DNA of 46,274 nt, from the IMG/VR virus record IMGVR_UViG_3300010430_000093, positions 1-46,274 of that record; one strand, 5' to 3'. The stretch is from a virus. The position numbers and the translations under genes are program-made. Position 1 is the stretch's first letter. Every line of letters starts with the position of its first letter. Of this stretch, positions 17,961-25,648 are shown in pieces. The notes under the pieces are model-generated. The model was not told where the DNA came from. It made no database searches and was given only the letters and a program-made list of their open reading frames with translations.

Positions 17961-18476
17961 ATGGTTAAAAGGCCACAAGATTTAGTATTTAGATATTTAA
18001 GTAATGATGCAGGGGTAAAAAATGCAGTAGGTAACTACTCAATATCTCCCGAAGAATTTTATTGTCAAGCTACTCATTATACAAATATTGAAAGATTGAT
18101 AATTCATATAGAAGATACTTTTGGTATGGTTGCTGATGAATATGGAAACATAGGTAATGCACTTACCAATGGTTATAGTGTAAAAATTCTAAAGGATAAT
18201 GATAAACAAATAATAGATTTATGTGATAATGTTCTAATTAAAACAAATGCAGGAATAGGACGTTATTGTTATGATGTTGATATTAAATCATGGGGGTTAA
18301 CACCCACTAATGAATTTTTAAATGCACGATGGACTTTTTCAAAGTCAGGAAGTCCAATTATATTAGCACCAGGTCAAAAACTTAGTATTACTTTAAATGA
18401 TGATTTTAGCGATTTAATTTCACATTATTTTATGATACAAGGTTTTAAAGAACAAGGACAATTTAAATATGTATAA
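17961..18476 (+). CDS. Unknown beta-rich protein, 171 aa
   Basis: AAGGAG 8 nt before ATG. Strands and turns dominate (ERLIIHIEDTFGMVADEYGN; NGYSVKILKDNDKQIIDL; WTFSKSGSPIILAPGQKLS), and the end SHYFMIQGFKEQ resembles virion beta-sandwich proteins that present a small surface domain. Its position between the terminase genes is odd for a structural protein. Family not named. Confidence 0.65.
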   Translation: MVKRPQDLVFRYLSNDAGVKNAVGNYSISPEEFYCQATHYTNIERLIIHIEDTFGMVADEYGNIGNALTNGYSVKILKDNDKQIIDLCDNVLIKTNAGIGRYCYDVDIKSWGLTPTNEFLNARWTFSKSGSPIILAPGQKLSITLNDDFSDLISHYFMIQGFKEQGQFKYV

Positions 18477-18759
18477 TGCATACGTAAGAGCAAACAAAAG
18501 AAAATTAATTTGCGAACAAGAAATTCCACTAGAACGAGCAATTGATTTTTTAAAAGAGACACCTCATGGTTTGATAATTAAAGGTGAAAAAGAATACACA
18601 CTAGAAGAATTAAAAGATGTTAAGAATATCAGATCCCTCCCTGGAATTAGAGAAAGTGACCTTGTTACCAGTGGAACAGAGGTTCATGAAGATCCCTATA
18701 GAGAACTATTTGAATCTGTTGGGAGTGACACCGAACCGAGTTCAGAATGCGATAATTAA
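18469..18759 (+). CDS. Hypothetical protein, 96 aa, overlapping terL
   Basis: Starts inside the end of the previous gene. ERAIDFLKETPHGLIIKGEK and YTLEELKDVKNIRSLPG suggest a small winged or helical fold; the tail is acidic (GSDTEPSSECDN). Its last 143 nt also encode the start of the terminase large subunit in another frame if that gene begins at 18617. If terL instead begins at 18686, the overlap is 74 nt. Confidence 0.6.
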   Translation: MYNAYVRANKRKLICEQEIPLERAIDFLKETPHGLIIKGEKEYTLEELKDVKNIRSLPGIRESDLVTSGTEVHEDPYRELFESVGSDTEPSSECDN

Positions 18760-19966
18760 TGGCATAAATTCGCCTAATTATCGCTTCATTACTACTTGTG
18801 TTTCTCGACGAGTTGGTAAAACTTTTATAGCAAATATCATTTTACAAGTCGTAGCTCTTATGCCAGGCTCTACCGTTTTAATTATTGCGCCTGACTACTC
18901 GTTAGCATCGATTTCGTGGGATTTGCAACACGAATTATTAAAAAAATTCGATATTGAAACCGTACGAGATAATGCTAAAGATCGTATCTTAGAGCTGTCT
19001 AACGGTTCTATGATTCGTGTTGCTTCTATATCGCGCGTCGACTCGGCCGTTGGTCGTTCTTATGATCTTATCATCTTTGACGAAGCGGCCCTAAACGACG
19101 GTGGAGGTACTGCTTTCAATATAGCGCTGTTACCTACTCTAGATAAATTACAATCAAAATGTTTATTTATTTCAACACCACGTGGTGATAACTGGTTCAG
19201 AGAATTCTTTGAACGCGGATTCAGTACAGATGTTGAATTAAATGAATGGTTATCCATACACGCTGATTACCATGAAAATCCTAGAGCTGATGCTAAGACT
19301 GTAGCGCAAGCTAAAAAGACCATGTCTCACGCTGAATTTGAACAGGAATTCATGGCTAACTTTGTTACCTTTGAAGGTCAAGTCTGGGCATTGGATCAAG
19401 ATTGTATTCGCGATCTTACTCCATTAATAGTTGAATTTGAAGGTTCATTACATCGTCTAGAAATCATCAGTGGACTTGATCTAGGATTCCGAGATCAAAC
19501 TGCTATGGTAGTACTAGTTGTACATACCGATTCAGATGGTAATAACATATACTACTTAATAGATGAATATGTAGCGACTGTGCGCACTACTGCTCGACAT
19601 GCTGAAGAGATTCAATCACGCGTTTTGCGTTGGGATCTTGACTATATATTCTGCGATTCTGCTGCAGCTCAGACTCGATATGATCTAGCGTCTACTTATG
19701 ATATTTCAACTGTAGCTGCAATCAAGAGTTTACAAGACGGAATCGGCGCCGTTGGTGCCGTAGTGGATAATAATAGACTGATTGTACATGATGAATGTGT
19801 GGAATCAATTTATGCTTTGCGCAACTATAAATGGAAGGGTAAAGTTGAAGAGGGAGTTTGGAACATAGAAACTCAAAAACCTGAACACAACAGAGCATCG
19901 CACTGTGCAGATGCTATTAGATATGCGATTTATACTTATGAACGCTCGATGGGAGGAATTACATGA
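18617..19966 (+). CDS. terL: Terminase large subunit
   Basis: 449 aa. The ATPase has Walker A CVSRRVGKTFIAN (residues about 57-69), Walker B LIIFDEAAL near 150 and a coupling TPRGDNWF near 190; the nuclease half has the acidic residues in EIISGLDLGFRDQTA near 285, YIFCDSAAA near 347 and HCADAIRYAIY near the end. It pumps DNA into proheads and cuts it. The start at 18617 lacks a clear ribosome site; ATG 18686 (MKIPIENY) has CAGAGG 4-5 nt before it, so the true start may be there. Confidence 0.93.
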   Translation: MLRISDPSLELEKVTLLPVEQRFMKIPIENYLNLLGVTPNRVQNAIINGINSPNYRFITTCVSRRVGKTFIANIILQVVALMPGSTVLIIAPDYSLASISWDLQHELLKKFDIETVRDNAKDRILELSNGSMIRVASISRVDSAVGRSYDLIIFDEAALNDGGGTAFNIALLPTLDKLQSKCLFISTPRGDNWFREFFERGFSTDVELNEWLSIHADYHENPRADAKTVAQAKKTMSHAEFEQEFMANFVTFEGQVWALDQDCIRDLTPLIVEFEGSLHRLEIISGLDLGFRDQTAMVVLVVHTDSDGNNIYYLIDEYVATVRTTARHAEEIQSRVLRWDLDYIFCDSAAAQTRYDLASTYDISTVAAIKSLQDGIGAVGAVVDNNRLIVHDECVESIYALRNYKWKGKVEEGVWNIETQKPEHNRASHCADAIRYAIYTYERSMGGIT

Positions 19967-20568
19967 AACTACTATATTTATTATTGTTATTGCCAGGCTT
20001 AGCTTTTGCTACCGGTGGTAGTAAAGATTGCGATCATCCTCGCTTTGTAGAAATTGGTTGTGGTGAAGTTGGACCACAAGGTGAACAGGGAGAACAGGGA
20101 GATCGTGGACCTCGTGGTGAGCAAGGTGAAACTGGACCTATGGGACCACAGGGTCCTCAAGGGGAACAAGGACCACCGGGTGAACGTGGGTTAGCTGGAC
20201 TTAATGGTATAGATGGTAAAGTTCCTACTGAATGGATTAAAGAATTTCATTACTTTGAAGAAAGATATAGTAAATATATTGCTGCAACTGAAGCACTACA
20301 AATTCACCTACCACAAGATCAACCTTCACGAATTACCTTTGGTATTAGTAGTGTATCTGGTATGACTGGAATAGGTATAGGTTATGCTTTCAAAAATGAA
20401 GATGGACAAGCTTTCACTTTCGGATTAGGAACTGCTAATGGTGAAAATGTTGGCAAGGCTAGTTTTGGATTTGAATTCGGTGGTAAATCTTCAAATTACG
20501 TACCATTTAATGAATGTACTTATGTCGGAGGAGAATTAGTCCTTTCTAGTAGATGTGTTAAAGAATGA
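19963..20568 (+). CDS. Secreted collagen-like protein with beta-barrel-like end
   Basis: 201 aa. [19 protein letters not shown] is a signal peptide. Residues about 37-80 are Gly-x-y collagen repeats ([32 protein letters not shown]). The C-terminal part shows short alternating strands ([44 protein letters not shown]), the look of a YadA-like trimeric outer-membrane anchor. It should be exported rather than packaged, and could decorate the infected cell or exclude other phages. ATGA overlap with terL stop. The anchor call is from appearance. Confidence 0.7.
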   Translation: MKLLYLLLLLPGLAFATGGSKDCDHPRFVEIGCGEVGPQGEQGEQGDRGPRGEQGETGPMGPQGPQGEQGPPGERGLAGLNGIDGKVPTEWIKEFHYFEERYSKYIAATEALQIHLPQDQPSRITFGISSVSGMTGIGIGYAFKNEDGQAFTFGLGTANGENVGKASFGFEFGGKSSNYVPFNECTYVGGELVLSSRCVKE

Positions 20569-20702
20569 ATGGATGCCTACTAGCCATAGGTGCAGTTGTA
20601 GTTATGTGGTTAATAATTACAAGTGTGTATACCTGGGTAGGGGGTTGGGGACTATTCGCTTTCTTATTACTATGGCTTTTACTAGCTTCACTTGAAGATT
20701 AG
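20565..20702 (+). CDS. Two-span small membrane protein, 45 aa
   Basis: [27 protein letters not shown], then LFAFLLLWLLLASLED: two spans with a short loop. Its ATG overlaps the collagen-like gene stop (ATGA). Possible export helper for its neighbour or a holin-like peptide; unknown. Confidence 0.5.
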   Translation: MNGCLLAIGAVVVMWLIITSVYTWVGGWGLFAFLLLWLLLASLED

Positions 20703-20716
20703 TAAAATTTCTGTAG

Positions 20717-20765
20717 ACCTAAACTAAAAATACTTCTTGACACGATGCCTAAAATATGTCAGAAT
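20717..20765 (+). promoter_or_regulatory. Rightward promoter with conserved upstream box
   Basis: Box ACCTAAACTAAAAATA at 20717-20732, TTGACA at 20737, 17-nt spacer, CAGAAT at 20760. The -10 is weak compared with the two sister promoters. Confidence 0.65.
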
Positions 20766-20811
20766 GATTATAATATAAAGAAAAAATCAAAATACAACAT
20801 TTATAACTGTT

Positions 20812-21201
20812 ATGTCAACACTTAAAAGAATTCCAATAAAGTATGTGCGCGACAGAGCTAAGAGCCGCTACGATAAGGCGGCTCTGTGTTACGTTTGTGG
20901 AGTTGGTGGGTCATTAGATTTTCACCATCTATATACTGTGGATATTTTATTTGATGATTGGTTAAAAACCAACAAGATAGCTATTGATACTGTAGAGGAT
21001 ATTATTGCAGTACGCGATGACTTTATAGAGAGTCATTTGTATGAAATGTATGAATACGCAAGAACTCTATGTAAAAAATGCCACCAGCGCCTGCACACTG
21101 TCTACGGTCAACGCCCTGCGTTGTCGACAGCCCCTAAACAAGAACGCTGGCTCGACAAACAAAGGGAGAAACAATGTCAGAAGGATTCTGGGGCGGGATA
21201 A
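20812..21201 (+). CDS. HNH endonuclease, packaging-type
   Basis: 129 aa. Zinc pairs C26xxC29 and C87xxC90, with LDFHHLY (H38, H39) and CHQRLH (H91, H95) forming a beta-beta-alpha-metal nuclease. Such free-standing HNH proteins sit beside terminase and portal in many HK97-like phages and are needed for DNA cutting during packaging. No good ribosome site is seen before the ATG, which follows the promoter by about 45 nt. It overlaps the PAS gene by 28 nt. Confidence 0.82.
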   Translation: MSTLKRIPIKYVRDRAKSRYDKAALCYVCGVGGSLDFHHLYTVDILFDDWLKTNKIAIDTVEDIIAVRDDFIESHLYEMYEYARTLCKKCHQRLHTVYGQRPALSTAPKQERWLDKQREKQCQKDSGAG

Positions 21202-21782
21202 TACAAGATTACGCTATTTATCTTGCTGCTGTAAGTGCAATAATTAGTTCCCTGATAGTGGTATACAGGAAGGCGATTAAACCCATGTTAAAAGCAGTAA
21301 CTCACTACTATGCAGCAATAGAAAAAATTGATAAAATCTTTGAGGAAATGAGACCAAACGGTGGAACATCCATTAAAGATAAGATCGATAGAATAGATCA
21401 CGGCCTTACATTCGTAGGAGAAAGGTTAAGAGCTTACCTAGCCGACGCAGACGAAGCTCACTTCGAAACCGATGCAGACGGAAACTGTACTCGCGTAAAC
21501 CGTACATATACTAGACTAGTAGAACGTGAAACCTCTGAAATTCTTGGACACGGTTGGCACAACTGTGTATACCAAAAAGACAGAGAACACGTTACTTCAG
21601 CCTGGTACGATGCGGTAGACGATGACAGAGAACTCAGCCTTAATTTTAGATTTGAAACACCCTCTGGCAAAATAATACCTGTCAAGGGGGTAAGTTATAA
21701 AATGACTAACGACGAAGGAGTAGTAATAGGTTATCTAGGAAAAATAAGAATTTTGAAAGATAACACTATACATAATATATGA
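21174..21782 (+). CDS. Membrane-anchored PAS-domain protein
   Basis: 202 aa. One span at residues about 12-32 (AIYLAAVSAIISSLIVVY), a charged helical linker to about 90, and a PAS fold from HFETDADGNCTRVNRTYTRL through SEILGHGWHNCVYQKDREHV to a closing strand VIGYLGKIRIL. PAS domains bind small ligands or sense redox state; no kinase or output domain follows. AGGGAGAAACAATG start. Placed between HNH and portal, so it may be made late. Function unknown; a membrane sensor for lysis timing is one idea. Confidence 0.8.
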   Translation: MSEGFWGGIIQDYAIYLAAVSAIISSLIVVYRKAIKPMLKAVTHYYAAIEKIDKIFEEMRPNGGTSIKDKIDRIDHGLTFVGERLRAYLADADEAHFETDADGNCTRVNRTYTRLVERETSEILGHGWHNCVYQKDREHVTSAWYDAVDDDRELSLNFRFETPSGKIIPVKGVSYKMTNDEGVVIGYLGKIRILKDNTIHNI

Positions 21783-22993
21783 ATTATTTAAGAAGATTGC
21801 AATACGCGTGGAAACACCGTGGGCAACCCGCAATTCAAAGAGTAGAGGGTAATTCTCGCTCTAGTGAAAGAAGTAGATTCTTTTTTGAACGAAGTTACGA
21901 CCATATAGAAGTAGTACGTCGTGGTGTAGATATGATCGTTGATTCAGCTATTGAAGTTGATGTAAACATCACTGAAAGTTTACCCACTAAACCTGTACAT
22001 GAAGGGGGTAGACAAAGAAGAAAAACTTTGTCTACTATATTAAATTTTCGTCCTAATAATAATGAAGATGTAAGTTCATTTAGACGTGAATTAGTAATGG
22101 ATTTTATTTTAACAGGTAATTGTTATCAATATTGGGATGGTATTAATTTATATTATTTACCTGCTAGATTAATGACAATTGTTACACATAGTAAAAATAA
22201 GGTAAGTCATTACGAGTTCGAAAAGGACATTAAGTTTTATCCACATGAGATTATCCATACTAAGGATAACAACGCTGATTCTGAGTATGAAGGTAGATCC
22301 AGATTATTCTGTACTAAGGGTACTATACTTATATTAAGAAGTATGTTAGATTTTCAAGAGAACTTTTTTGATAATGGAGCCATTCCAGGTTTGATTATTC
22401 AAACACCTAATATTCTTAGTGCAAAGATTAAAGATAAAATGCTACAAGTATGGCGTCAAAGATATAATCCTAGAGATGGTGGGCGTAGTCCTATGATCCT
22501 AGATGGAGATTTAAAAGTTAATCCACTTAGTACTACTAAGATTAATGAATTAGATTTTGAAGCCTCTGTAGAATCACACGAAACAAAGATTTTAAAAGCT
22601 TTGGGTGTACCCCCAGTACTTTTAAATTCTGGCAATAATGCAAATTTAAGACCAAATATACAGCTATTTTACGAAATGACAGTTCTACCGCTTGTTTCTA
22701 AACTTATTAGTTCCTATGAGCGATTTTTTGCTTATGATATGGAACCAGAGGTTGCTAAAGTGAGAGCTTTAAGACCTGAGTTAAGAGATGCGGCACAGTA
22801 TTTTACAGGATTAGTTAACGCGGGGATTATGACCGCGGATGAAGCGCGTATCGAGTTAAGACTCGAACCTATGAAAGATGGAGAATCTGATAAACTCAGA
22901 ATTCCAGCTAACGTTGCAGGTAGCGCGACAGACCCATCTCAAGGGGGAGCACCTGAAAAAGAGGATGATGACCCCGCGAATGAAGACGATTAA
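21779..22993 (+). CDS. Portal protein, HK97 type
   Basis: 404 aa, usual for the HK97-like portal family. Recognisable pieces: VVRRGVDMIVDSAIEVDV, LVMDFILTGNCYQYWDG, YPHEIIHTKDNN, FDNGAIPGLIIQTP, ETKILKALGVPPVLL and LRPELRDAAQYFTGLVNAGI-type C-terminal helix with TADEARIELRLEP. It forms the dodecameric ring for DNA entry. The acidic tail (EKEDDDPANEDD) is typical. ATGA overlap with PAS gene. Confidence 0.9.
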   Translation: MNYLRRLQYAWKHRGQPAIQRVEGNSRSSERSRFFFERSYDHIEVVRRGVDMIVDSAIEVDVNITESLPTKPVHEGGRQRRKTLSTILNFRPNNNEDVSSFRRELVMDFILTGNCYQYWDGINLYYLPARLMTIVTHSKNKVSHYEFEKDIKFYPHEIIHTKDNNADSEYEGRSRLFCTKGTILILRSMLDFQENFFDNGAIPGLIIQTPNILSAKIKDKMLQVWRQRYNPRDGGRSPMILDGDLKVNPLSTTKINELDFEASVESHETKILKALGVPPVLLNSGNNANLRPNIQLFYEMTVLPLVSKLISSYERFFAYDMEPEVAKVRALRPELRDAAQYFTGLVNAGIMTADEARIELRLEPMKDGESDKLRIPANVAGSATDPSQGGAPEKEDDDPANEDD

Positions 22994-23013
22994 TTTAATC
23001 GAGGAAAAAATAT

Positions 23014-24978
23014 ATGCTAACTAAAGACAAAGTTCTGAAACTCTGCGTGCCTTTCACTACTAAAAGTGATGAAGGGGATGAAGAAGAGCTTACCATCTCA
23101 GGTTTAGCCAGTACTAATGATGAAGATCGCTCCGGTGATATTATAGCATCAGATGCCTGGACTAAAAGAGATGCTTTGGCTAACTACTTGAAGAATCCTA
23201 TTGTTTTAGCATTTCATGATCCGGCCCAGCCAATTGGTAAAACCATAGCTCATGAAGTGGTTGATAATGGACTATCAATAACAGCTAAAATTAGCAAATC
23301 AGCAGGTAAAATTATAGAATTAATTAAAGAGGAAATTCTTTCCGCTTTTAGTGTTGGTTTTATGATTAAAGACGCCGACTTCGATCCTAAGTCTGGGATT
23401 TTTATGATTAAGGAGTTAGAGCTTTATGAGGTTAGCGTAGTTTCTATACCTGCTAATCAAAACGCACTTTTCAGTATAGAGAAAAACTTTTCTAATCCTG
23501 AAGATTACAAAGAGTTTAGAAATCAATTTATCAAGTCAGAAAGTGAGGAGACTTTAATGGTAGATGAAAGAAAGAAAGAGGTAGCACAGCCTGTCGATAT
23601 TGCTGCTCTAGCGGATCAAATTACTTCAAAAATTAAGGGTGACCTAAAAGCCGAAGAATTAGAACGCGAAGAAGCAGAAAAAGCAGCTAAAGATGAAGCT
23701 GAAAGAATCGAAGCTACTGCCAAAACAGCCGCTGATCGTTTAATTAAAGATTTACGTGAAGAACTAGCTGAAAAGGACAAACTTACGTCCGAAGCACTAG
23801 TCGGCATTAAAGATGCTCTTAAGGAGCAACATGAAAGTGGTGAACTTGAAAAAGCATTTGCTGCTGAAAAAGACAATAAGATGAAATACACTGAAGGGGC
23901 AAAGAGTCCTTTTGATGCTATTCCTGATTATGTTAAAGATGGTATGATGTATGCATCTAAAGTTTTCGGTTGCAAGATCGAAGAAACTAAAACATTCAAA
24001 GACTATGTTAAGAAATCTAACATGGAACACTGGGATTCAGGTGTAACAGGTGAATGGGAAGATGAGTATAGTACTCGCGTACAAAATGCTATGAGAGAAC
24101 AGTTAGTTGTAGAGCCCCTATTCTCAAGTATTCCAATGAATACGCCTACCCTTAACATGCCAATCAATCCAGAAGCTGGTGATGCTACTTGGGTACATAG
24201 TAGTGCCTACCGTTCAGATACAGCTCCATGGGCTGAAACTGGTGATGGTAGTGATACCTCAACTGGTACAGCTCAAAACCATCAAATCGATGAACAAGTG
24301 TTAATTGCCCACAAGCTTGCAACACGTGAATACATCGGTTATGAAGAAGAAGAAGATAGTATTGTAGCTCTTGCTCCAATTATTAATGATGCTGTAGCTC
24401 GTAGAATGGCTCGCGCATCTGATCTAGCCTTCTTACGTGGTGGTGGTGTCCTAACAACTGCTTCTTTTGATCCTGTTTTAGGATTAGAAGGACGTGGTGC
24501 GTCAACTACTGATGTAACAATCGCTGGTGGCATAGGTTGGGAAGCTAACTTAACTGAAGACGTAGTAGCAACATTACGTAGAAATCTAGTTCTTTACGGT
24601 CTAGATTCTAGTCAATTAACATTCTTAGTATCACACGACCTTTACTATGGCCTAATGACTCTAGATAACTTTAAGACAGTTAATACATACGGTCCTAAAG
24701 CTACTGTTCATACAGGTGAAGTTGGTAGTATCTTTGGTGTTAAAGTACTTGTTTCTCAAATGTTTGATAATACAGCTATAACAGCTGGTACAGTTGGAAC
24801 AACTTTAGGTATCATGGTACGTACAAGTAACTTCTTAAAGGGTGAACTACGCGGAATCATGACTGAAGCTGATCGTGACATCATCAACCAGAAACGTGTA
24901 ATCGTTTCTAGTCGTAGATTTGCGTTCAACGACATTATTACTGGTGAAGCTACAGTTAATCTACAAATCGCATCATAA
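23014..24978 (+). CDS. Prohead protease-scaffold-major capsid fusion
   Basis: 654 aa in three parts. Residues ~20-160: S78-type prohead protease, with H68 in VLAFHDP and S113 in SAFSVGF as catalytic pair, and ELYEVSVVSIPANQNA closing the fold. Residues ~180-300: Glu/Lys/Ala-rich coiled coil (EREEAEKAAKDEAE), a scaffold/delta domain. Residues ~305-654: HK97-fold capsid (SPFDAIPDYVKDGM; EDVVATLRRNLVLYGLDSSQ; FLKGELRGIMTEADRD). One ORF covers what are usually two or three genes. An internal start at 23557 could make a protease-free form. Confidence 0.9.
   Translation: MLTKDKVLKLCVPFTTKSDEGDEEELTISGLASTNDEDRSGDIIASDAWTKRDALANYLKNPIVLAFHDPAQPIGKTIAHEVVDNGLSITAKISKSAGKIIELIKEEILSAFSVGFMIKDADFDPKSGIFMIKELELYEVSVVSIPANQNALFSIEKNFSNPEDYKEFRNQFIKSESEETLMVDERKKEVAQPVDIAALADQITSKIKGDLKAEELEREEAEKAAKDEAERIEATAKTAADRLIKDLREELAEKDKLTSEALVGIKDALKEQHESGELEKAFAAEKDNKMKYTEGAKSPFDAIPDYVKDGMMYASKVFGCKIEETKTFKDYVKKSNMEHWDSGVTGEWEDEYSTRVQNAMREQLVVEPLFSSIPMNTPTLNMPINPEAGDATWVHSSAYRSDTAPWAETGDGSDTSTGTAQNHQIDEQVLIAHKLATREYIGYEEEEDSIVALAPIINDAVARRMARASDLAFLRGGGVLTTASFDPVLGLEGRGASTTDVTIAGGIGWEANLTEDVVATLRRNLVLYGLDSSQLTFLVSHDLYYGLMTLDNFKTVNTYGPKATVHTGEVGSIFGVKVLVSQMFDNTAITAGTVGTTLGIMVRTSNFLKGELRGIMTEADRDIINQKRVIVSSRRFAFNDIITGEATVNLQIAS
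23542..23559 (+). promoter_or_regulatory. Strong internal ribosome site and in-frame ATG in capsid fusion
   Basis: GTGAGGAG then 6 nt and ATG at 23557, exactly in frame (codon 182). It would produce a 473-aa scaffold-capsid protein without the protease. Confidence 0.65.
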
Positions 24979-24999
24979 TTGATACGGTTTATATTGTTG

Positions 25000-25030
25000 A
25001 AAGAGTGGGGGAATCCTCCCCCACTCTTTA
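25000..25030 (+). terminator. Terminator after capsid gene
   Basis: Perfect 12-bp stem AAAGAGTGGGGG/CCCCCACTCTTT around a 7-nt AATCCTC loop, ending in only a short T run; partial termination would set capsid above neck proteins. Confidence 0.6.
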
Positions 25031-25045
25031 CTGTGTAGGAATATT

Positions 25046-25648
25046 ATGGTAGATTTAATAGATTTAGATTGTTATAAAGAAGCAAAAACTATCCAAAGTA
25101 CTGATAGAGATGGAAAAATCCAAACTCTCATTACTCAGGTTAGTGCGCTTATAGAAAAGTATTGTAATAGACAATTTACAACTTATTCAACAGTACAAAA
25201 TGCTAAAGTAGAGTGGCACGATGGTCAAACTCATAAAGTTTATTTAAAAGAATTTCCAGTTATTTCTGTAGAACTTGTACAAATTTCTCCGGATGGAGGA
25301 GTTACACAATCTAATGTAGTAGAGGGTGATTCAGCTACAGCGGGATACTTTGTAGATTTAGAAGAGGGTTCAGTATTTACTACACAAGTTATTAATAATT
25401 TTATTGATTCTTATAATGTACCGTATAGAAGTTTAGAAATAACATATACTGCCGGTTATACAGAAGATAATATACCAGAAGATTTAAAATTATGTGTTAT
25501 TGATTTAGTACATTATTATGAATCTGGAGAGAATAAACCTACACAAAGTATGCTGGGGGCTACTATAGATAATCCGCTACCATATACTGCGAATAGTTTT
25601 CCTCCACACATTAGAAGAATATTAGATTTATACAGGTATAGTCCATAA
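25046..25648 (+). CDS. Head-tail connector (adaptor)
   Basis: 200 aa. Helical start with DRDGKIQTLITQVSALIEKYCNRQF, a beta middle, and a C-terminal helix pair (NIPEDLKLCVIDLVHYYESG), the layout of gp6/Ad1-type adaptors that dock on the portal. Position directly after capsid fits. TAGGAATATT before ATG. Confidence 0.8.
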   Translation: MVDLIDLDCYKEAKTIQSTDRDGKIQTLITQVSALIEKYCNRQFTTYSTVQNAKVEWHDGQTHKVYLKEFPVISVELVQISPDGGVTQSNVVEGDSATAGYFVDLEEGSVFTTQVINNFIDSYNVPYRSLEITYTAGYTEDNIPEDLKLCVIDLVHYYESGENKPTQSMLGATIDNPLPYTANSFPPHIRRILDLYRYSP

